64,000 nucleotides of DNA from Loxodes magnus (Eukaryota > Ciliophora > Karyorelictea > Loxodida > Loxodidae). The translations under genes were made by a program, and so were the position numbers. Of the stretch, positions 22,601 to 37,453 are shown piece by piece. Under the pieces are notes generated by a model. That model saw only the letters and a program-made list of their open reading frames with translations, was not told the origin of the DNA and did no database searches. How positions within the stretch are numbered: position 1 is the stretch's first letter; the number at the start of each line of letters is the position of its first letter. Location: assembly GCA_946699065.1 (NCBI GenBank), contig CAMPDV010000022.1, positions 372,001-436,000 of the forward strand, given 5' to 3'.

Positions 22601-25519
22601 TTGTAAAAAACCTATTAAAAAAGCAGCATCACTTAATTAATTAATTGATTTATGAAGATCTTATACATTTATTTTACTAAGGATATAACAGAATAAAGTA
22701 AAAAGAGTAGATAAAATATTTATAATATCACGATAAAAACTTAAAAGGCTATCTTTTAAAAGAAACAACTACTTTAATTCTATAAATTTAATTTAAAAAA
22801 ATGAGAATACAATACAAACTCTAAGTACCATGTATAAGCGGTAAGGTTCTTTTAACTGATATTAAGATGTAAATAATCTTATAAAAGTATATGCAATGCG
22901 TTAGATACCTAGATCAGTCCTTAATTTCCTTAATTTAGTATATTTTCATATGATTTATATTAAAGTAGATATTTTAAATTAAGCATTTATTGCATAACTC
23001 TAGCTTTTTCTTTTATTATGCAAGTGGCATATCAATTTTCTTAAAAATGGAATGTCTTTTATGATTTCTTTTCAACTAATTACTCTTAATTTCTAGAAGA
23101 GTAAGATCAAATATATGCTTAATAAAAATGCTAAAAGGAAGTGAGAAACTAGGAGAGAACTTAGCTATGGATATTTATTGAATGAGATGTAAGATTAAAT
23201 TAAATTATTACCTATTTTCATAATTTTTCTATTAAGAAATGCCAATCAGGTAATAAAACGCAGCATATAATAAAAAAGAGAAAAAGACTAGGACACTATA
23301 GAAGCATACACTTTTCTCTAAATATATAAAATGATTCTCAAACTTAAGCGGAAGCTTATTAGAATGAAGTATAAATTGAAATCAATAAAAACTTTATAAT
23401 TTTATATCATAGAATGAAGAAATAAAAATTGAAAAATATCCTGAAGAAGATTTTATGGAGGTAGAATAAGTTGTCTAAATCTGACCATTTATTAGCAACT
23501 TAAATTAAAATTACTTGAACAAAATCTATTTTAACATAAAAGAGATATGTAAAATATAAAATTTAAAAATAAAAAAGAAAGTTAAATTGAATAAAGCCTA
23601 TAGATATAGATTAGCTAAGCTAATTTAAGAAAAATTAAGCAAAAACTACTAAAATATATTAATAATTACTATTTCCCTTAAAAAAGATTTATATAGAAAT
23701 GAGATAAATAACTAATTTCTTAAATATCAGCAAATTCTTAATAATATTGCTAGCTTAAAAACTTTGTGGTATAAGTGTTATACCTTAATTATTTTCGAAT
23801 AGGCTAAAATAACTTCTTTTATTTCAATACAATTTCAGAGTTGCATTCTAAGGGTTAAATTATTTCTTGTAATTATCTTAAATCTTAAAATTTAAGATTT
23901 ATCTCTGCGTTTAGTTTTAAGATTTAGATGAAATAAAGGTCTATTTAATGAAGCACTTTTACAAGGTATTTTTTAATTAGAATTAAAAAAATTAAAGGCT
24001 TTATATTTATTATACCTTTCTTACTAAAAATGTTTGCTTTAGGTTTAGAAAACAATTAATAGTTTAGAGACTAGACAATAATTAAAAACAATTTATAGTT
24101 ATCAAATTAGTAGTCACCTAAGGCTCTTTTAAACCTTTGCGTTTATTTGAGATAGAAGTTTTAGTTTGAATTATTTCTTAAGTTCAAAAAATGATGAATT
24201 TAGTAATTCCAATAAAATAAGAAAAATCCAAGACTTACTTAATTAATACTATTTTAGGATTTTTATAATATCTAAGTAATTTATTATTTCATTCTCTGCT
24301 TTACATATTAACCTAAAAAATAAAAAGGATTAATTAAAAATTATAAGAGAAAAATCTAGTTTAACTCATAAAAATTGGAGATATTTGAAAATTAAAAAAT
24401 TGTTATATTTGTAAATATTATATCCGAAATTTAAGAAATAATCAAATGACTAGAATATGCTTAATGATATATTAAGCTAGTTAAAGATTTATAATATAGA
24501 TAAAAATTTAGTTAAAATATATAATAAAAGCAAATATCTCAGTTAGATAGATTTTCTTGCTTATTTTCAAATAAAATAACAAAATTAAAATTAATAATGG
24601 GATTTTTTCTAAAAAAGAAAAGCTCTATATCTATATCTTTTTAACTAATATCTTCTGTGAAGTTAAATTAGGAAATATTTTAAAATTAGATTTAAATGAA
24701 ATTCTTTATAATGTTTAAACTTTTTGCTTTCATATTCACAAGTTTATCCTTAATATTTACAATATTTTTAAATTTTTTACTATCTCTTCAAATTTATAGA
24801 TAAAGTTAAATTATAGCTGTTTCTTATTTTTAGTCTAAATAACTTTATACTTATAAAAATTCTCTCTTGTTATGTAAATTGAAACTAGAGTCATTTAATC
24901 CAAAAATTATTACTACCAAAAGACCTAAAATTTTTAAGAATAAATCAGATTAAGTACAGTGAGTCTTTAATTTCCTTGGATCATGCTCTTCGTCTTTTTG
25001 CCAGAAAACTACAATTTTTTTAATTTGAAATTGAGGATAAAAATAAGACAAGCTCAACGTTTATAGGCTTGCTGAAATATAAATTTAAAAATGAGTTAAT
25101 TTATTTAAAAAAGCGAGGGATAATCTTTCACTCTTAAATTGATCTCACTATTTCTATATAATGAAAAACATTTCATATACATGCTGTTTTGAATAATTAT
25201 AAAAGCAATATTAAACTATCATTGCATTTAAATTGAGATTTCTATTTTTAAATGAGATAAAAAAATTTAATAAAATGGAAAAGAATTAGAGGGATTTGGA
25301 CTTAAATAAAGAAAAGTGATTTTTATTATGTAGAATTTTATATCTTAGGAAACTTTTAAAAGCATAGAGTAAACAAACGTTACATAAACGATTTATCATA
25401 AAATTCCTCTATTATTATCAAAGTATGAAATATTTCCTAACTTGTGCTATCAGAAAAATTCAAATTAAGTGATTTCAAATCTTCAGGTTTTTCTACGAAG
25501 CTTTATGACAATTTTAAAT

Positions 25520-25945
25520 TATTAAAGGGAGATTCATGTGGGTTTTTTACAGGTTGTTTGGATTAGCTACTTATAAGTCACAGATTGTACTGCTTTTCAT
25601 TTGAAGTTTGCCTAAAAGATACTTGGGATTGTAAGTTGGGCGTAATTAAATGTGAAATCAATCATTTTAAAGTTTGCTTCTCAGACACATACTGAGGATG
25701 AAGTTGATTTTTAGGCGCTTAAGAAACAAGACATAATTCAGGTGGTGGAGGTCCCTCAATGGTAAAGATAAATTTAAGACACAATGGCGTTTACAAAATA
25801 GAAATGATTGTAGATACTCATAATTGAACTCTTTCTTATAAAATTGACGATCAAGACTGTGGTATAACATTCTAAGAACCTGAATAATTTACAGATGGAA
25901 AATTACTAGTTGCTGTAAGTTTATTTTGCTAAGGAACTTCAACTT
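25520..25945 (+). pseudogene. B30.2/SPRY-like domain fragment (unit 2)
   Basis: Copy of the fragment at 2500-2925, identical in the compared stretch, with the same TGA-encoded Trp positions. It adds no independent evidence about coding status because the units are nearly identical. Confidence 0.5.
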
Positions 25946-26593
25946 AAAAATAAGAAAATAAAAATATACCATGGAAAATGAACTGGAATAATACTTAAGA
26001 TTAAAATAAAAAGTTGCAAAGCATTAATTTATTTACTACTACTCATATCAAATACTATTTTATTCTCTAAACTAACTAAAATTTTAAATTTAAAGCCAAA
26101 ATTTTGTTTATACTTTCTCTTTATTAAATAATTTATAACCATTTATTCGAAGTATTAGGTAAGAAATAAATGACTTACCTAATAATTAATTAAGCTTTAA
26201 TATCTTAATTACAAGTTGATTCATTAATATCTTCAATTCAGATAGCACTCAAACTTGAGATTATACAAAAAATTTGATTTCTATAATTTTTAATTTATCT
26301 AGGAATGGTTAAAAGATGCTTTTAATGATTCTATCAAGAGTTTATTTTAAAAAGTTAAATTGATTGACTAAGTGCAATCTATAGAGATATAAATAGTCTT
26401 AATTTCATTGTACCTAAAGAGTAGTCTAGGCTTTAATTTTATAGTTAGCTTTTTATTATTTATTTTCATTTTTTTGTGATTTAAACCAATAATAAACAAA
26501 ATTTGCTTTGCAAGTAAATCTTTCCGTAGTTTAGAACGAGTTTCTTTGAGTTATAATGTGGATATATCTTCTGCTATATATGCTTAGTTTAGT

Positions 26594-28365
26594 ATGGAAA
26601 TAAATCTTAAAGAAATGTTAATTAGTGGAGCAGTTTGGAAATAAAGTGTAGAAAGCTTAAAGAATGGATTTAATTGATAAACAGTAAAATAATAAAGAAG
26701 TCTGAATACAGCAGTGCAAAGTTCATAATTAGCAATACTAATTAGCATGCTTGGCTCATGAATAAAAATAATTAAGAAGCTACTTTATAGACTTTAACGA
26801 AGGCAAATAAACATTAAAACTTAAAAACACCAAAAAATTAAATCAACCAAAGAATAAGAAATAAATGGAAATTATTTCAAGAAGGAATCTAAAAATGCTA
26901 ACTTTATTTATATGATAATGAAAAAATAAACCAAATATTAATACTCAAAGGAAGAAATAGCTTGAAGTGCTAAAGTAGATGGAATGCTTTATTATTTTTA
27001 TTTTCAAAGAATGGAAATTGAGGAAGTTGGAAGTAAAGTAATGAAATAAAAAATAGATTGAAAACATATCCAAATTCCTTTTATATCCATTTAAGATTAG
27101 CTAAAGAAATTAAAAATTAATTAATAAATATTTGAAATCTATAAAATGAACTTTAAGTTTTATCCAGGAAAAGTTGCAAAATTCAAGATAGAAAGAAGAA
27201 AGTGCGCTAATTAATAACTAAAAATATAATATCTAGAAATAAAATAAATCAGAACTAGATGAATAAACAGAAATTAAAATAGCTAGTTATAATCAGAGAA
27301 TCTAAAATATCTTAATACAATTCCTAAACACAAAAAAGTTAAGAAAGTAATTTAAATAAAAATGTGTAGAAGTAAAGAGGAAATAATTCAAACTTATTAG
27401 CTTACTATATTATTATTATCAAATACTTTGAGCTTTCACAGGAGAAAACGTAATAAAAGTGTAAAATTATTTGGAGTAATATTGTTGAAAAAAGATTATT
27501 ATATTGGTGAAAAATAAATAAAACCTAATATAAAGATATTGGACATATAATAGTAAACATTAAAGAGAGAAAAATCTTAAGAACTAAATATTTAATAGAT
27601 GAGAATAAAGTTATTGAGAGAGAAAATGCTCCATCAACAAATATTTAATATTAAGAAGCTTTCAGCATTATTAAACCGGGAAAAGAAAGATATTTTCATG
27701 ATTTCTACGTTTAGAAATGATAAAATCTATTGAACGATAGCCAAATATTTTGACTTTATTAGTTATAAAGTATGAAAAATTTTTAATCCTGGAGTGAAAG
27801 ACTTTTTATGATTAATGAAGAAAGAAAAAATTTTCATTGAGAATCTGAGATTAAAAAAATTAGATTCAATACTATCCTTTGATTAGATCGAAATGTGGGA
27901 TGGCGATGTTTTTAATAAAGAAAGCAAAGCAAATTCAATAATAAAACGTTAAAATGCAAAAATGCTTAGATAAAAACTAAGCTTAAATGTAAAAAGGGCT
28001 AAAATAAAATTTGATGCTCTTTATATGCTCTTAATCTGATCTTATTCATAAATGCTTGAATAATATCATCTAAATTGGTAGCTTAATAGGAATAAGAAAT
28101 TTGGAAAGTACTTATAAAATGAATCTGGCTTATAATGCCTACTGCATGCTTAACCCTTAATTAAAAAAAATTTGTCATATAATGATAAAAAGAGTTAAAA
28201 TAAGTAAAATGTTCAGGAATCAAAGAACCTTTAGATGAATGCTTTGACGAAAATTTTCTTCAAACATATCAATAAAATTTAGAAAAATATAAACTAACTA
28301 TTTTCAATATAAAGTTGAAAAATTATGAAAAAAGAAACAATTACTTGATAGTGAATTTAAAGCAT
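26594..28365 (+). pseudogene. Possible piggyBac-like transposase relic (unit 2)
   Basis: Copy of the candidate at 3574-5345, with the same S-T-F motif segment near 27620-27740 and the same caveats. Confidence 0.28.
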
Positions 28366-28912
28366 AGTTAATTACGACCTATTTAGTTTGCAATAAATAT
28401 GGATTCAATCCAAAATTTTTAACTTATCTTATATAGCGATTATTGAAAATTTTGTTAAGCATGAAATTAAGTTTATGTTTTAATAATTACTAAAATTAAT
28501 TAGATATAACCGAAGGCTTAATATATGCATATGAAATTAAAAAAATTGTAAAATATTAAACTTTTTATAGAATTTATATAAATAAGATATTAAACGGAAA
28601 ATAATACATATCTAAAGATCTAGGATTTCATTAAGTTATTTTAAAATTAAAGAAATATCCTTAAACAATATTTATGCTTATATATATTCTTAATTTCTTT
28701 CTAAATAATAAATTAATTTGATTATAGAGCGAGTAGTACTAAGTTTGTGCGCAGCTCTTTCCCTATTTCAATATATTTCAGTTTCTTCAAGTAAGCTTTC
28801 AGGTAATAGAAATTCTTCTCTTATTAATTACATATCTTACTCATTTTCCTCTACATTATCTCTTGCTCTGTCTTCTATCTATCTACGCTTTATTAGATCT
28901 TTATTGCAAGCT

Positions 28913-30030
28913 TAATTTATTTTTTCTTACATATCTTACTAATTTTCATTTCTAATTCTTTTCTTCTTGATCAAGCTTTCATACACTCATAAAAAATATT
29001 CTTTACCTGCTCTATAATCTTTTACTATTTCTTTTCTATGTATCTTTTTTTTCTAATATGTTTTTGATATAATCTTTTATTATCAAGTCAGTTTTAGCTC
29101 TTTTTACTATTCTTAGGTTCTAATGAATTTTTCGAATTTTGCCGTACCTCATATTATATCAAATAGTTCCATTCCTTGTCTTTCTACTCCTATTGCTCTA
29201 AGATTTCAGATACATATTTATCTTCCTTCTTTGTATTCTGAACAGTTTTCTATGATATGCCTTTCGTTTTTTCTTGCATCATTACAGAAAGGGCATTGAA
29301 TTGTCACAACTAGGTGTCTTTCTTCTAAGCAATCCTAACTCCCATTATATCTCGTTCTTTTTCTAAATATGTAGCATATTTCTTCTTTTCTATTTTTATT
29401 GTATCTCAGGTAGTTGGGAGATCCTTCTACATATTCATCAAATCATGTTTTTCTATACTGTAGAGTTGTTATCATTTACTCCATTCTTTCTCTATCTTCT
29501 ACGTATGCTCTATATTCTCAAATTGCCCGATTAATAATTTGTTTCCCTTTTTAATTATTAATACCATTATCTATAAATATTTCATTGTCCTCAATTTTTA
29601 ATTCTAATTTTATTGTAGTGAAATATTATTCAAATATAAAATTCTCTTCTTTACTTAGGTCGAACATTAATCCGTCTATTGTTTTTCCTATGTTTCCTAT
29701 TAATTTACCTCTTAATTTCAACTTTTTTGTTATAGGTAATCTTTTAACTTCATAAACTGCAATTAATGTTCTAACATCTCATTTTACACTTAAAAGGGGC
29801 ATCTATGATTACTTGTAAAGATCTATATGTTATTTCTAATTGCTCCATCACTCATTTTCCTACAGGTTATTATCGCCATCTTCATATAACTGATATCATT
29901 CATCCCTGAAAATCTTAACATCTTCTTTTGATAAGGGTACTCACTAATTATTTTTTCTATTAAGCAGATTTTCTAGTTTCTTCCACATTTCTGTTAGGTT
30001 TCCTTAACTTACATTGCCCATAAATATGTT
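28913..30030 (-). pseudogene. LINE ORF2 C-terminal Cys/His region (unit 2)
   Basis: Copy of 5893-7010, including the CPFCNDARKNERHIIENC zinc motif. Confidence 0.68.
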
Positions 30031-30450
30031 AAATTAGTTTCTTTTAACTTTTTTCTTGACTAAATGTACTCTTATCTTACTCTTTGGTATTCTCTATATT
30101 TTCATTTTATTAATTTTCATTTATTTCTTCGTTGTTTTTTATTCTTTTTTTTTAATTGTTTGCTGCATTTTCTGGAAATTTTGCTACACTATTTTGTTGT
30201 TTCTGAGTATTTATATATCTTAAAGTTTTATGTTTTAACTGTTCCACATACCATTTGAACTCCTTCTTATATCTTTTTCTTTCATCATTTGTAAGTCTAC
30301 GTGCCGTTTAGGCTTTCTATTTCTTCTTTTTGATATTTTCTTGTATAAATCTTTCAAATTATTCTTAGATTTCTTTTTTCTTTAATAGTAGATAATTTAT
30401 TTTTGCTATCTTCTATGGTTTTCTAACTTCTTTGTCAATCTTTCTCTATA

Positions 30451-31101
30451 TAATACCAGGTCTGTGGCCCCTATTACGTATGAGTAATAAAAATCACTTT
30501 TATCACCTTTTCTCTCATTATCTCTACAATTAAAAAGTAATCTATTTTATAATCATTGTTTTAGTGAACGTAAGTACCTATTTCAATTGGGTCTAGGCAT
30601 ATAAAATTATTCTTCCATGAACTGTAGCATTCTCTTACCAGCTGAGATTGTTTTCTTTGGTTTTCATTACTCTATGTGTGCATTTCAATCTCATATGATC
30701 ATTACATTAAGTCCTTTTTCTATTGCTTATATTTTTAATTTATTCACTAAATTATTGAATGATTCATATTATTTGTTGTCATTTGCCACAGGTGCATATA
30801 TGTTTATTACTGCCAATTTTCTCCTTATTTCAATATCACTCCCGCTCCTCCGAAAAGCGTCATTTGGTTGACTTCATTCTATATTTCTTTGATCTCCCTA
30901 CATATGTCGTTTCTTATAAAGAATGCTACTCCTTTCCCTTTTTTGACTCCACATTTATTAAGTTTTTATATCCTGCTATATTACACATATCTTTTTAGTC
31001 TTCAATCTAAATCTCTTATATTGCCATTATGTGGATACTTTTTTGAGTCATAAATTTTGCTAATACCTCTTTTGCACTTCTAACTACCTAACATTTGCTT
31101 T
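30451..31101 (-). pseudogene. LINE ORF2 endonuclease domain, frameshifted (unit 2)
   Basis: Copy of 7430-8080 with the same two frame changes and the same motifs (AIQEI, GVAFFI, VINIYAP). Confidence 0.7.
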
Positions 31102-31851
31102 CCCTATTTTTATGACTTATTCTCATTTTTCTTTTTCACCCATCCTCTCTGCTTTCTCTTCACAACTTTCTTCTTTTTATTCATCTTCTTTTTCCATCTT
31201 TCCTTCTTCTTATCTATCATTCTCTGCTTTCCTATTCTCTTCATTATTAGTTATTTCCCTTTTTTATATTTTTCCACTTACTATCTATCTTTTCCTTCTT
31301 CTTATCTATTCTATTCTTCTTCTCTTGCCTTTTCCTATTAATTGTTATTGGGTAGTTGTTCATTTTTGCTTTTCGGTTTCTTAGCATAGTAAATTTTCTA
31401 ATTGAGGCTTGTTTCAGTTCTTACTTCTCACTTTTATCTTGCATTTTATTCTTTTTCTTCTTGAACTTGTTCTATTTCTTTTTGTTATTTTTCTTAATTA
31501 ACGCTTTTCCTTACATACTACATTATGCTATTTTGTTTTTTTTCTTATTTCTTCTGTTAGATTTTAGCGTTTTTACCATCACTTATCCTATCCTTTTCTC
31601 TGATTTGTTTTATATTATATCTTATTGTATAATTGTTTGTTTTCTATTTCATTTAGTTCTATGAACATTTCTCTATCCCTCTGCCTTACATATGTCCAAT
31701 TCCATTTTGATAAAAATAACTCTTATTTATTCTTTTAGCATAAAATACTTTTTATTATTTAATTGTTTAGTTGCTTTAATTATTTTTCTATTCTCCTCGT
31801 TTTATTTCCTTCTTTTCTTCCCTTGCTTCCTCTATAATCATTTACTCTCCT

Positions 31852-32828
31852 TCTTCAATTATCCTCTTATTTGCTTGGTTTGCTTTTGCATCTGGTTTGC
31901 TTATTGCTAATTTAACTTCTCCTTCAACCAACTCTAATTCTCTTGTATATAATTATTTCCTTTTTGCTGCTTCCATCCTTCTGCATTGTTGATCTGTGTG
32001 CCCTTTCAATATGCATAGACAGCAGATTAAATTTACTGGGTGCTGTATTCTCATTTTGTTTCCACTCATCTCTATTACTTCTGGTATCCTCTTTGATTCG
32101 TCTATATCCTTTAAATCTAAGTACACTACACTGTTACCTGTTAGCATTGTAGTGTTTGGGTGTGAATGCTACACCTCTCCTCTAGATTTTCCATATTGTC
32201 TCATTATTTCCATTACTTCTTTCACGTTTGAATATTCGTTTATTATGAAGAAAAGTGGGTAGTTATTAATGTCAAAGTATTCTAATTAGTTTCTTGCTTG
32301 GATAGGAATTCTAACGCCTTTGAATGTTCATTCCCTGAATTAAGCGAATTGCTAGTATCTTTCTTCATTGTTGAATATTAAATATACTATTCCGTTTTAT
32401 TTGACGATGAATTTGGCCACTGTTTGTCCATACTCGCTCTATATTGATTTCTAAGCATTTGTGACACTTCTTAATCTATGGACTTTATACTCTACTAAAT
32501 CAGTGTTTTCCAGATAATGGTTAAAATAAACTGCGGCCATCTTATCTGTTAATCATAGGTACTTTAGTAGACACTTTCCATTTAGTCTTCAGGGACGTCG
32601 GCTGAAATAAGTTGCTCATTCTTTTGTTAAATTATTGATTAGGTTGTGTACTTTTTTTACCACTTCATTCCTTTCTTATTTTATACTCCTCCTTTTAGTG
32701 AAGTTTGTCCAATCGTAGATATATTGATATCCTTTTCCCGTTGAGCGTATTATTATTTCATGTTCGTTCGATTAGTGAATTTGGTTCTGTGTAGTCTGAG
32801 TGCTTGTGTTATTGAGTCTGGATTCCAT
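31852..32828 (-). CDS. LINE ORF1 protein with CCHC zinc knuckle (partial, unit 2)
   Basis: Same sequence as 8830-9806: ATG at 32828-32826, Trp-containing N-terminal domain with TGA-encoded Trp, knuckle CCLCILKGHTDQQC, charged tail, frame change after about 31852. Confidence 0.72.
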
Positions 32829-33141
32829 TTGTAATAAAGAAGGTTGGATTTATTAAAACGAACACATAATAGAAGAAAGTTGTTCAGGTTTTCTCTCCTA
32901 CTTTGAGGAGGTGGTATACCGTTCTTGAAGCTAAAATTTGTTAATATATCCTAATAAAATGATAACAGAATATAAAAGATAAGAGAATTAGAAGAAAATA
33001 TTTCCTAAAAGAATTTTATAAGAATGGAATAAATATTTATTATTTAAAAGGGAATAAATCCTTATTTTAGGAATATTGGTACCAACCTTAAAAGTCTAAG
33101 TAAACTTTTCCTTAGTAAAGAAAGTAGCTGTGCATACTATA

Positions 33142-33671
33142 ACTTCAAATGTGAGCATTAAAAGCAAGTAACAAGATATTGAGTAGTAATGGAAATAAAG
33201 TCCTTCAGAATTAAAATATTTTTTAATTCTAAATTGCCTCAAACTGAGTGATATTTGCTAGTAGAACGAAATTAAAAGCTAAGCAACAATAATAGAAGCT
33301 ATTAGTTTTGAAGATTATATAAATTGAGGGTTAAAATAAGTTTTATTATCAAAACTGTTCGAAAATAAAGAAGGAACAAAATAAATTTAAATATACAAAA
33401 TACCTGAAATTCTAATGATTCATCTAAAGAAATTTAAGTAAACTACTACTGAAGTCGTAAAAAACAAAATTAGCATTACTTATCTATTAGAAGACTTTGT
33501 CTTTATATAATTTTTAAAAGAAGAGAGAAAAAACCTCCAATTTATGATTTATATGCATTAAATATAGTTTAGAAAAAAGTTAAAGTTAAAGATAAACGGA
33601 CTATTCTAATGATTCTAATCTATTCTGAAGATTCAAATGCTTACATGCTTTTTTACTGGAGACTTAATTGA
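33142..33671 (+). pseudogene. Ubiquitin-specific protease relic, unit 2
   Basis: Copy of 10120-10649, with the same remnants of the CxxC, LKRF and C-terminal boxes. Confidence 0.62.
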
Positions 33672-35137
33672 TATTTAGCTTTTACCTCTATAAACAAATT
33701 AAAAAATAAAAATATAAATAATCTTTCAAATGATGTTAATTTAGATTCTATATCACCTTTATATTTAAAAAGGTTTATTTTAAATATTTTCTCATAGGAG
33801 AATTATCTTCTGTTGTTAGTGTTCTTTCTCTTCTTTTTTAAAATTTTATTACTTATAATTTAGAATACTTCTTAACTTAAATTATTCTAGATCTTTTGGA
33901 AAATACCTTAATTTAAGCTGCTTTTTATTTTCTTTATATAATTAGCGCATAAGATTTAACTTTTGACCTTTTACTTCATCCTTTTATTTGAATAATCTTC
34001 TCTTTATCCTATCTTTTCTAAGGCTTTGAACTAGATTTATTAATTTACTGATAAAGTTTGGTTTCTATATTATTCAGTTTAGTATATACAAAATTTATGT
34101 TGATATAAAGCGATTTACATAAATGCCTCTTAAACTTTTCTAAGAAATAATAGAGTAAAGTCTATCCCTATATTCGAATAACTACTTTTTTATTCTATCT
34201 TAATGTTGTCACTGTTTTCTTAGATGATTAAAATTGCAATTCTTAAATTTTTCCTTTTCTCTAGATTATATGATTTTTAAGCGATTTAGAAACTTCTATT
34301 TTTATATAAGCTTCCTTATGGAGCTATTTGCTAGATTTAAAAATTCTGTAATTTTAGTAGTGATAGGACTAATCAAGTTAAAATATACCTCTCAATTTTT
34401 TCTGAAAGCGAGAGAATACTTAGATATTACTTTTAGTAAGCAAAGATTTGCAAATTTAATTAACGTATTTTGATGCTAAGATTAGAAGGGTTTAGTAAGA
34501 CTTAAGCATTATAGAATATTAAAGAACCTGAAAGTAGTTATGCTTATAGATTATCTTTAGGTCGCTTATTTATAAGATGAACTAAAAATAAAAATTAGAG
34601 TTTTTCTAATATGAAATTAAGTAATTATGCATCCTTAAAAAATAATTAACTAATTAAGAATAAAATTAGTAAAGTGGATTAATTAAGAAATTGTATCAAT
34701 TTTATATGGCAAAAATTGAGTTCTTTAACTTATTCCCTTTATAATAAGAAATAGCATGAATCTAATTTATAAAAATATATTTAAATATATTAACTAGAGC
34801 TCTTTTAGTATTTTCTTTACGAAATTATCATTATTTGCAATATATGAGCAAAAATAAACTAAGGCTATTTACTCTGAACCACATCTTAAAAATATAACGG
34901 AGGTATTCAGATTATCAATTTCTCCAAATAGAGATCAGCATGAGTAATTATGTGTACTTCATAATATAGAATTAAAGCTCCTACCAAGCTCAGATTATTT
35001 TTCAGATGTATTACGAGATCTTGAATCCAATCAGGAATCTCTCAAAGGTTTTTAGGCATGATCAGTCAATTCAAAATCTTCTCCCGCCATTTTTTGGCTA
35101 GGCCTCATTTGTTTTCTATTATTAAAATATAATTTTT

Positions 35138-35610
35138 AAAACCGCCATAGTTGTTTGAAGGTGAACAACAAGGTCATCTTCATCAGAGGTTGGGGAAATT
35201 AAGTACCCATAATCGACTTTATGTCTTCCTCTTCTTTGGTTTGGCCTCGAGACATAAGATTCTTAGACCTTCGACACTGGCTTGACTTGGTTTATTTTTA
35301 ATACTGGAACGAAAAAGAAATAATATTGTGAGCTTCATCAGAAGTGGGGAATTTAAGTACCCATAATTGACACATGTCGTCCTCTGCTTTGGTGATGCAA
35401 TGAGACACAATCCTGCCATGTCCTTGGACCTCCAACAAGTAGAAAAGATTAGGAGTATTCTAAAATTATATCAGTATTGAACAAGGTCTACCAGTATCTG
35501 ATAATTTTATCAGCAACAAACATTCTTGTCAGTATAAAACATTTTTTTTTAAGAGCTGCACACCAATGAGAGTGTTACACGTTCTATAATCAAATTTATT
35601 TATTTATTTA
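35138..35610. repeat. Dispersed repeat with duplicated internal module, unit 2
   Basis: Copy of 12116-12588 carried by the tandem duplication. Confidence 0.75.
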
Positions 35611-36312
35611 AAGAAATTTGGGAATTTTTTAGATCATATTGCACAAAAAATATATGGTGGTATAGAAACACATAAGATATGTACAATTAATAAAGACAAT
35701 ATTCTAATAATTCTTGAAATAGACAAGTACAACTGATGACTTAATTTATGTAGTCGTTATAAAATGACCATACTAGTATGTAATTGTTGTATTTATATCT
35801 CTAACCCTAATTATTTAAAACCTACTTATTTATCTATATTCAGTAAAATATGATATTCACTCAGATTATAATCTAGTGGCTTATCTTATGCATTTATATG
35901 GCTTTTAGTTAAATTATATTCATCTTCTATCTTTAAATATTAGGAATTAAAGTTTAGAACCAAGTTTTATTTATTTAATATCAAATAATCCTTAAATATA
36001 TATCATGATATTTCTGACTTTATTAAATTTAAGAATTCAATGAATATTAAAGAACCTGAAAGTAGTTAAGAATAATATTTATCATTGCTGAAATATAAAT
36101 GCAACTATGCTAAAACCTTTATTTTGGAATGCTATCATTAGTATTATATATTTAAACTATTCTTTTTGGAGTATTTTTTCCTTTAGATTTTTTAATGTTA
36201 AACCTTAAGCATTTTTAATAAGTAGATGCATATATTTGATTCTTACACTTTGAAATAAATATGGTTTATTTGTTTAATTTGTAATAAGAAAGTTAGATAA
36301 AATCTTTATAGC

Positions 36313-37422
36313 TCAGCTGTATAGAATTATCTCTGCTAACTATATTTCGTTTGTCTCAGAAGATGCCTCTAAGTAAACTTTTATATTTTTTGCATTCTTT
36401 CGACCTCCTGGAACTTTAAATTTCTTAACTTAGAATCTTTCCTCAAATTCTAGATTTTCGCATTTGAGAACACTAATCCAATCTCCTTGGGCATTCTAAA
36501 TGAATACTTCGACATTTTAAGGATCTCTTTCTGGACAGTCATTTGCACTTTTAAGCCCGAATTGGGAGAATTAAATTTCTTATTCTAGTTCAAAGTAAAT
36601 GTCAGATTTATAATCTTCTGATATGCGTCATTTTAACTCATCTTATATCAGATTTTCAGGACCTTCATGTGTTGTTCCATTATTCTCTGCTGTGATTAGT
36701 CCTTTAAGCTTGAGCTTAGTAGAGTTAAACAACTATTTAATATTTTTCTTTTCACTTTCAATATCTAAGACAAATGAATCTGTCATTCTTTAAGAATCAA
36801 GATTCAAGTGTTTATCTTATTCCAGCACGAAAAAGAAAGGAACTTGATTTTCTAAAGAAGAAGCTGGTACTAAGATAATTCCTTCCAAAAGATAGCTATA
36901 TGCACCTCCATCGGTAAAAAGCTAAATATGAACTGAAACTGGCTAATTACCAATCTCTAGCAGGTTTAAAGTAGCAAAGTAAGTATTAAAAACTTCTCTA
37001 GATTGAATGTCAGGAAATTAATTATTATATGGCTTAAATTTTTAAGTTTCATGCCTATACCCGCTAGCAAACGTCACTGTGAAATGAACTTCGATTCTTC
37101 TATTAAATGTACCTCCATGTCTTAAATAAACGTGATAAAATCCAGGAGTTATCTTTTCTGCTGTCCAGTTAGGATCAAACCATCCTACATCGATGCATTT
37201 ATATACTTTAGATTTGAAGATATTGTTAGGAACTACTACTTATTACCAATATTAAGTAGTATTCTAGTAAGCCCAGCTTCCACTTTCAGCAGCTGCAGCT
37301 GTTGCTATTCCAGAATGAGTGAACATTCTCCAAGTGTTCTTAGTTCCCTCTACGAAATAAATTTCATTTTTATCACATTTCTCCTTATAGTCGTATATAA
37401 GTTATGAAGAGAGATTCTCCAT
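36313..37422 (-). CDS. Gene B: 369-aa protein of unknown function (unit 2)
   Basis: Copy of 13291-14400: ATG at 37422-37420, terminal TGA at 36315-36313, read-through TGA at codon 265. Function is unknown, with a tentative PP2-like N-terminal region and a C-terminal beta-sandwich-like region. It lies divergent to the channel gene at 37454-41254. Confidence 0.78.
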
Positions 37423-37453
37423 TTATTATTTCAATTCTCTAAACTTTATAATT
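37423..37453. promoter_or_regulatory. 31-bp divergent intergenic region (unit 2)
   Basis: Copy of 14401-14431 between gene B (ATG 37422) and gene A (ATG 37454). Confidence 0.65.

Larger units (their letters stand above)
1..23020. repeat. Tandem segmental duplication, unit 1 (about 23.02 kb)
   Basis: The first bases of the window recur at 23021 and again at 46043, giving a direct repeat with a period of about 23.02 kb. In the stretches I compared, units 1 and 2 differ only in two poly-T lengths (7125-7132, 8 T against 9; 8515-8521, 7 T against 8). The array probably continues to the left of the window, so the starting phase is arbitrary. Near-perfect identity means either a very recent duplication, active homogenisation, or an assembly duplication; the sequence alone cannot decide. 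Confidence 0.95.
28720..32902 (-). mobile_element. Decayed LINE-type retrotransposon, unit 2
   Basis: Copy of 5700-9880. It carries the two extra T residues that separate the units (30145-30153 and 31536-31543), both inside this element. Domain order and frame changes are otherwise the same. Confidence 0.8.
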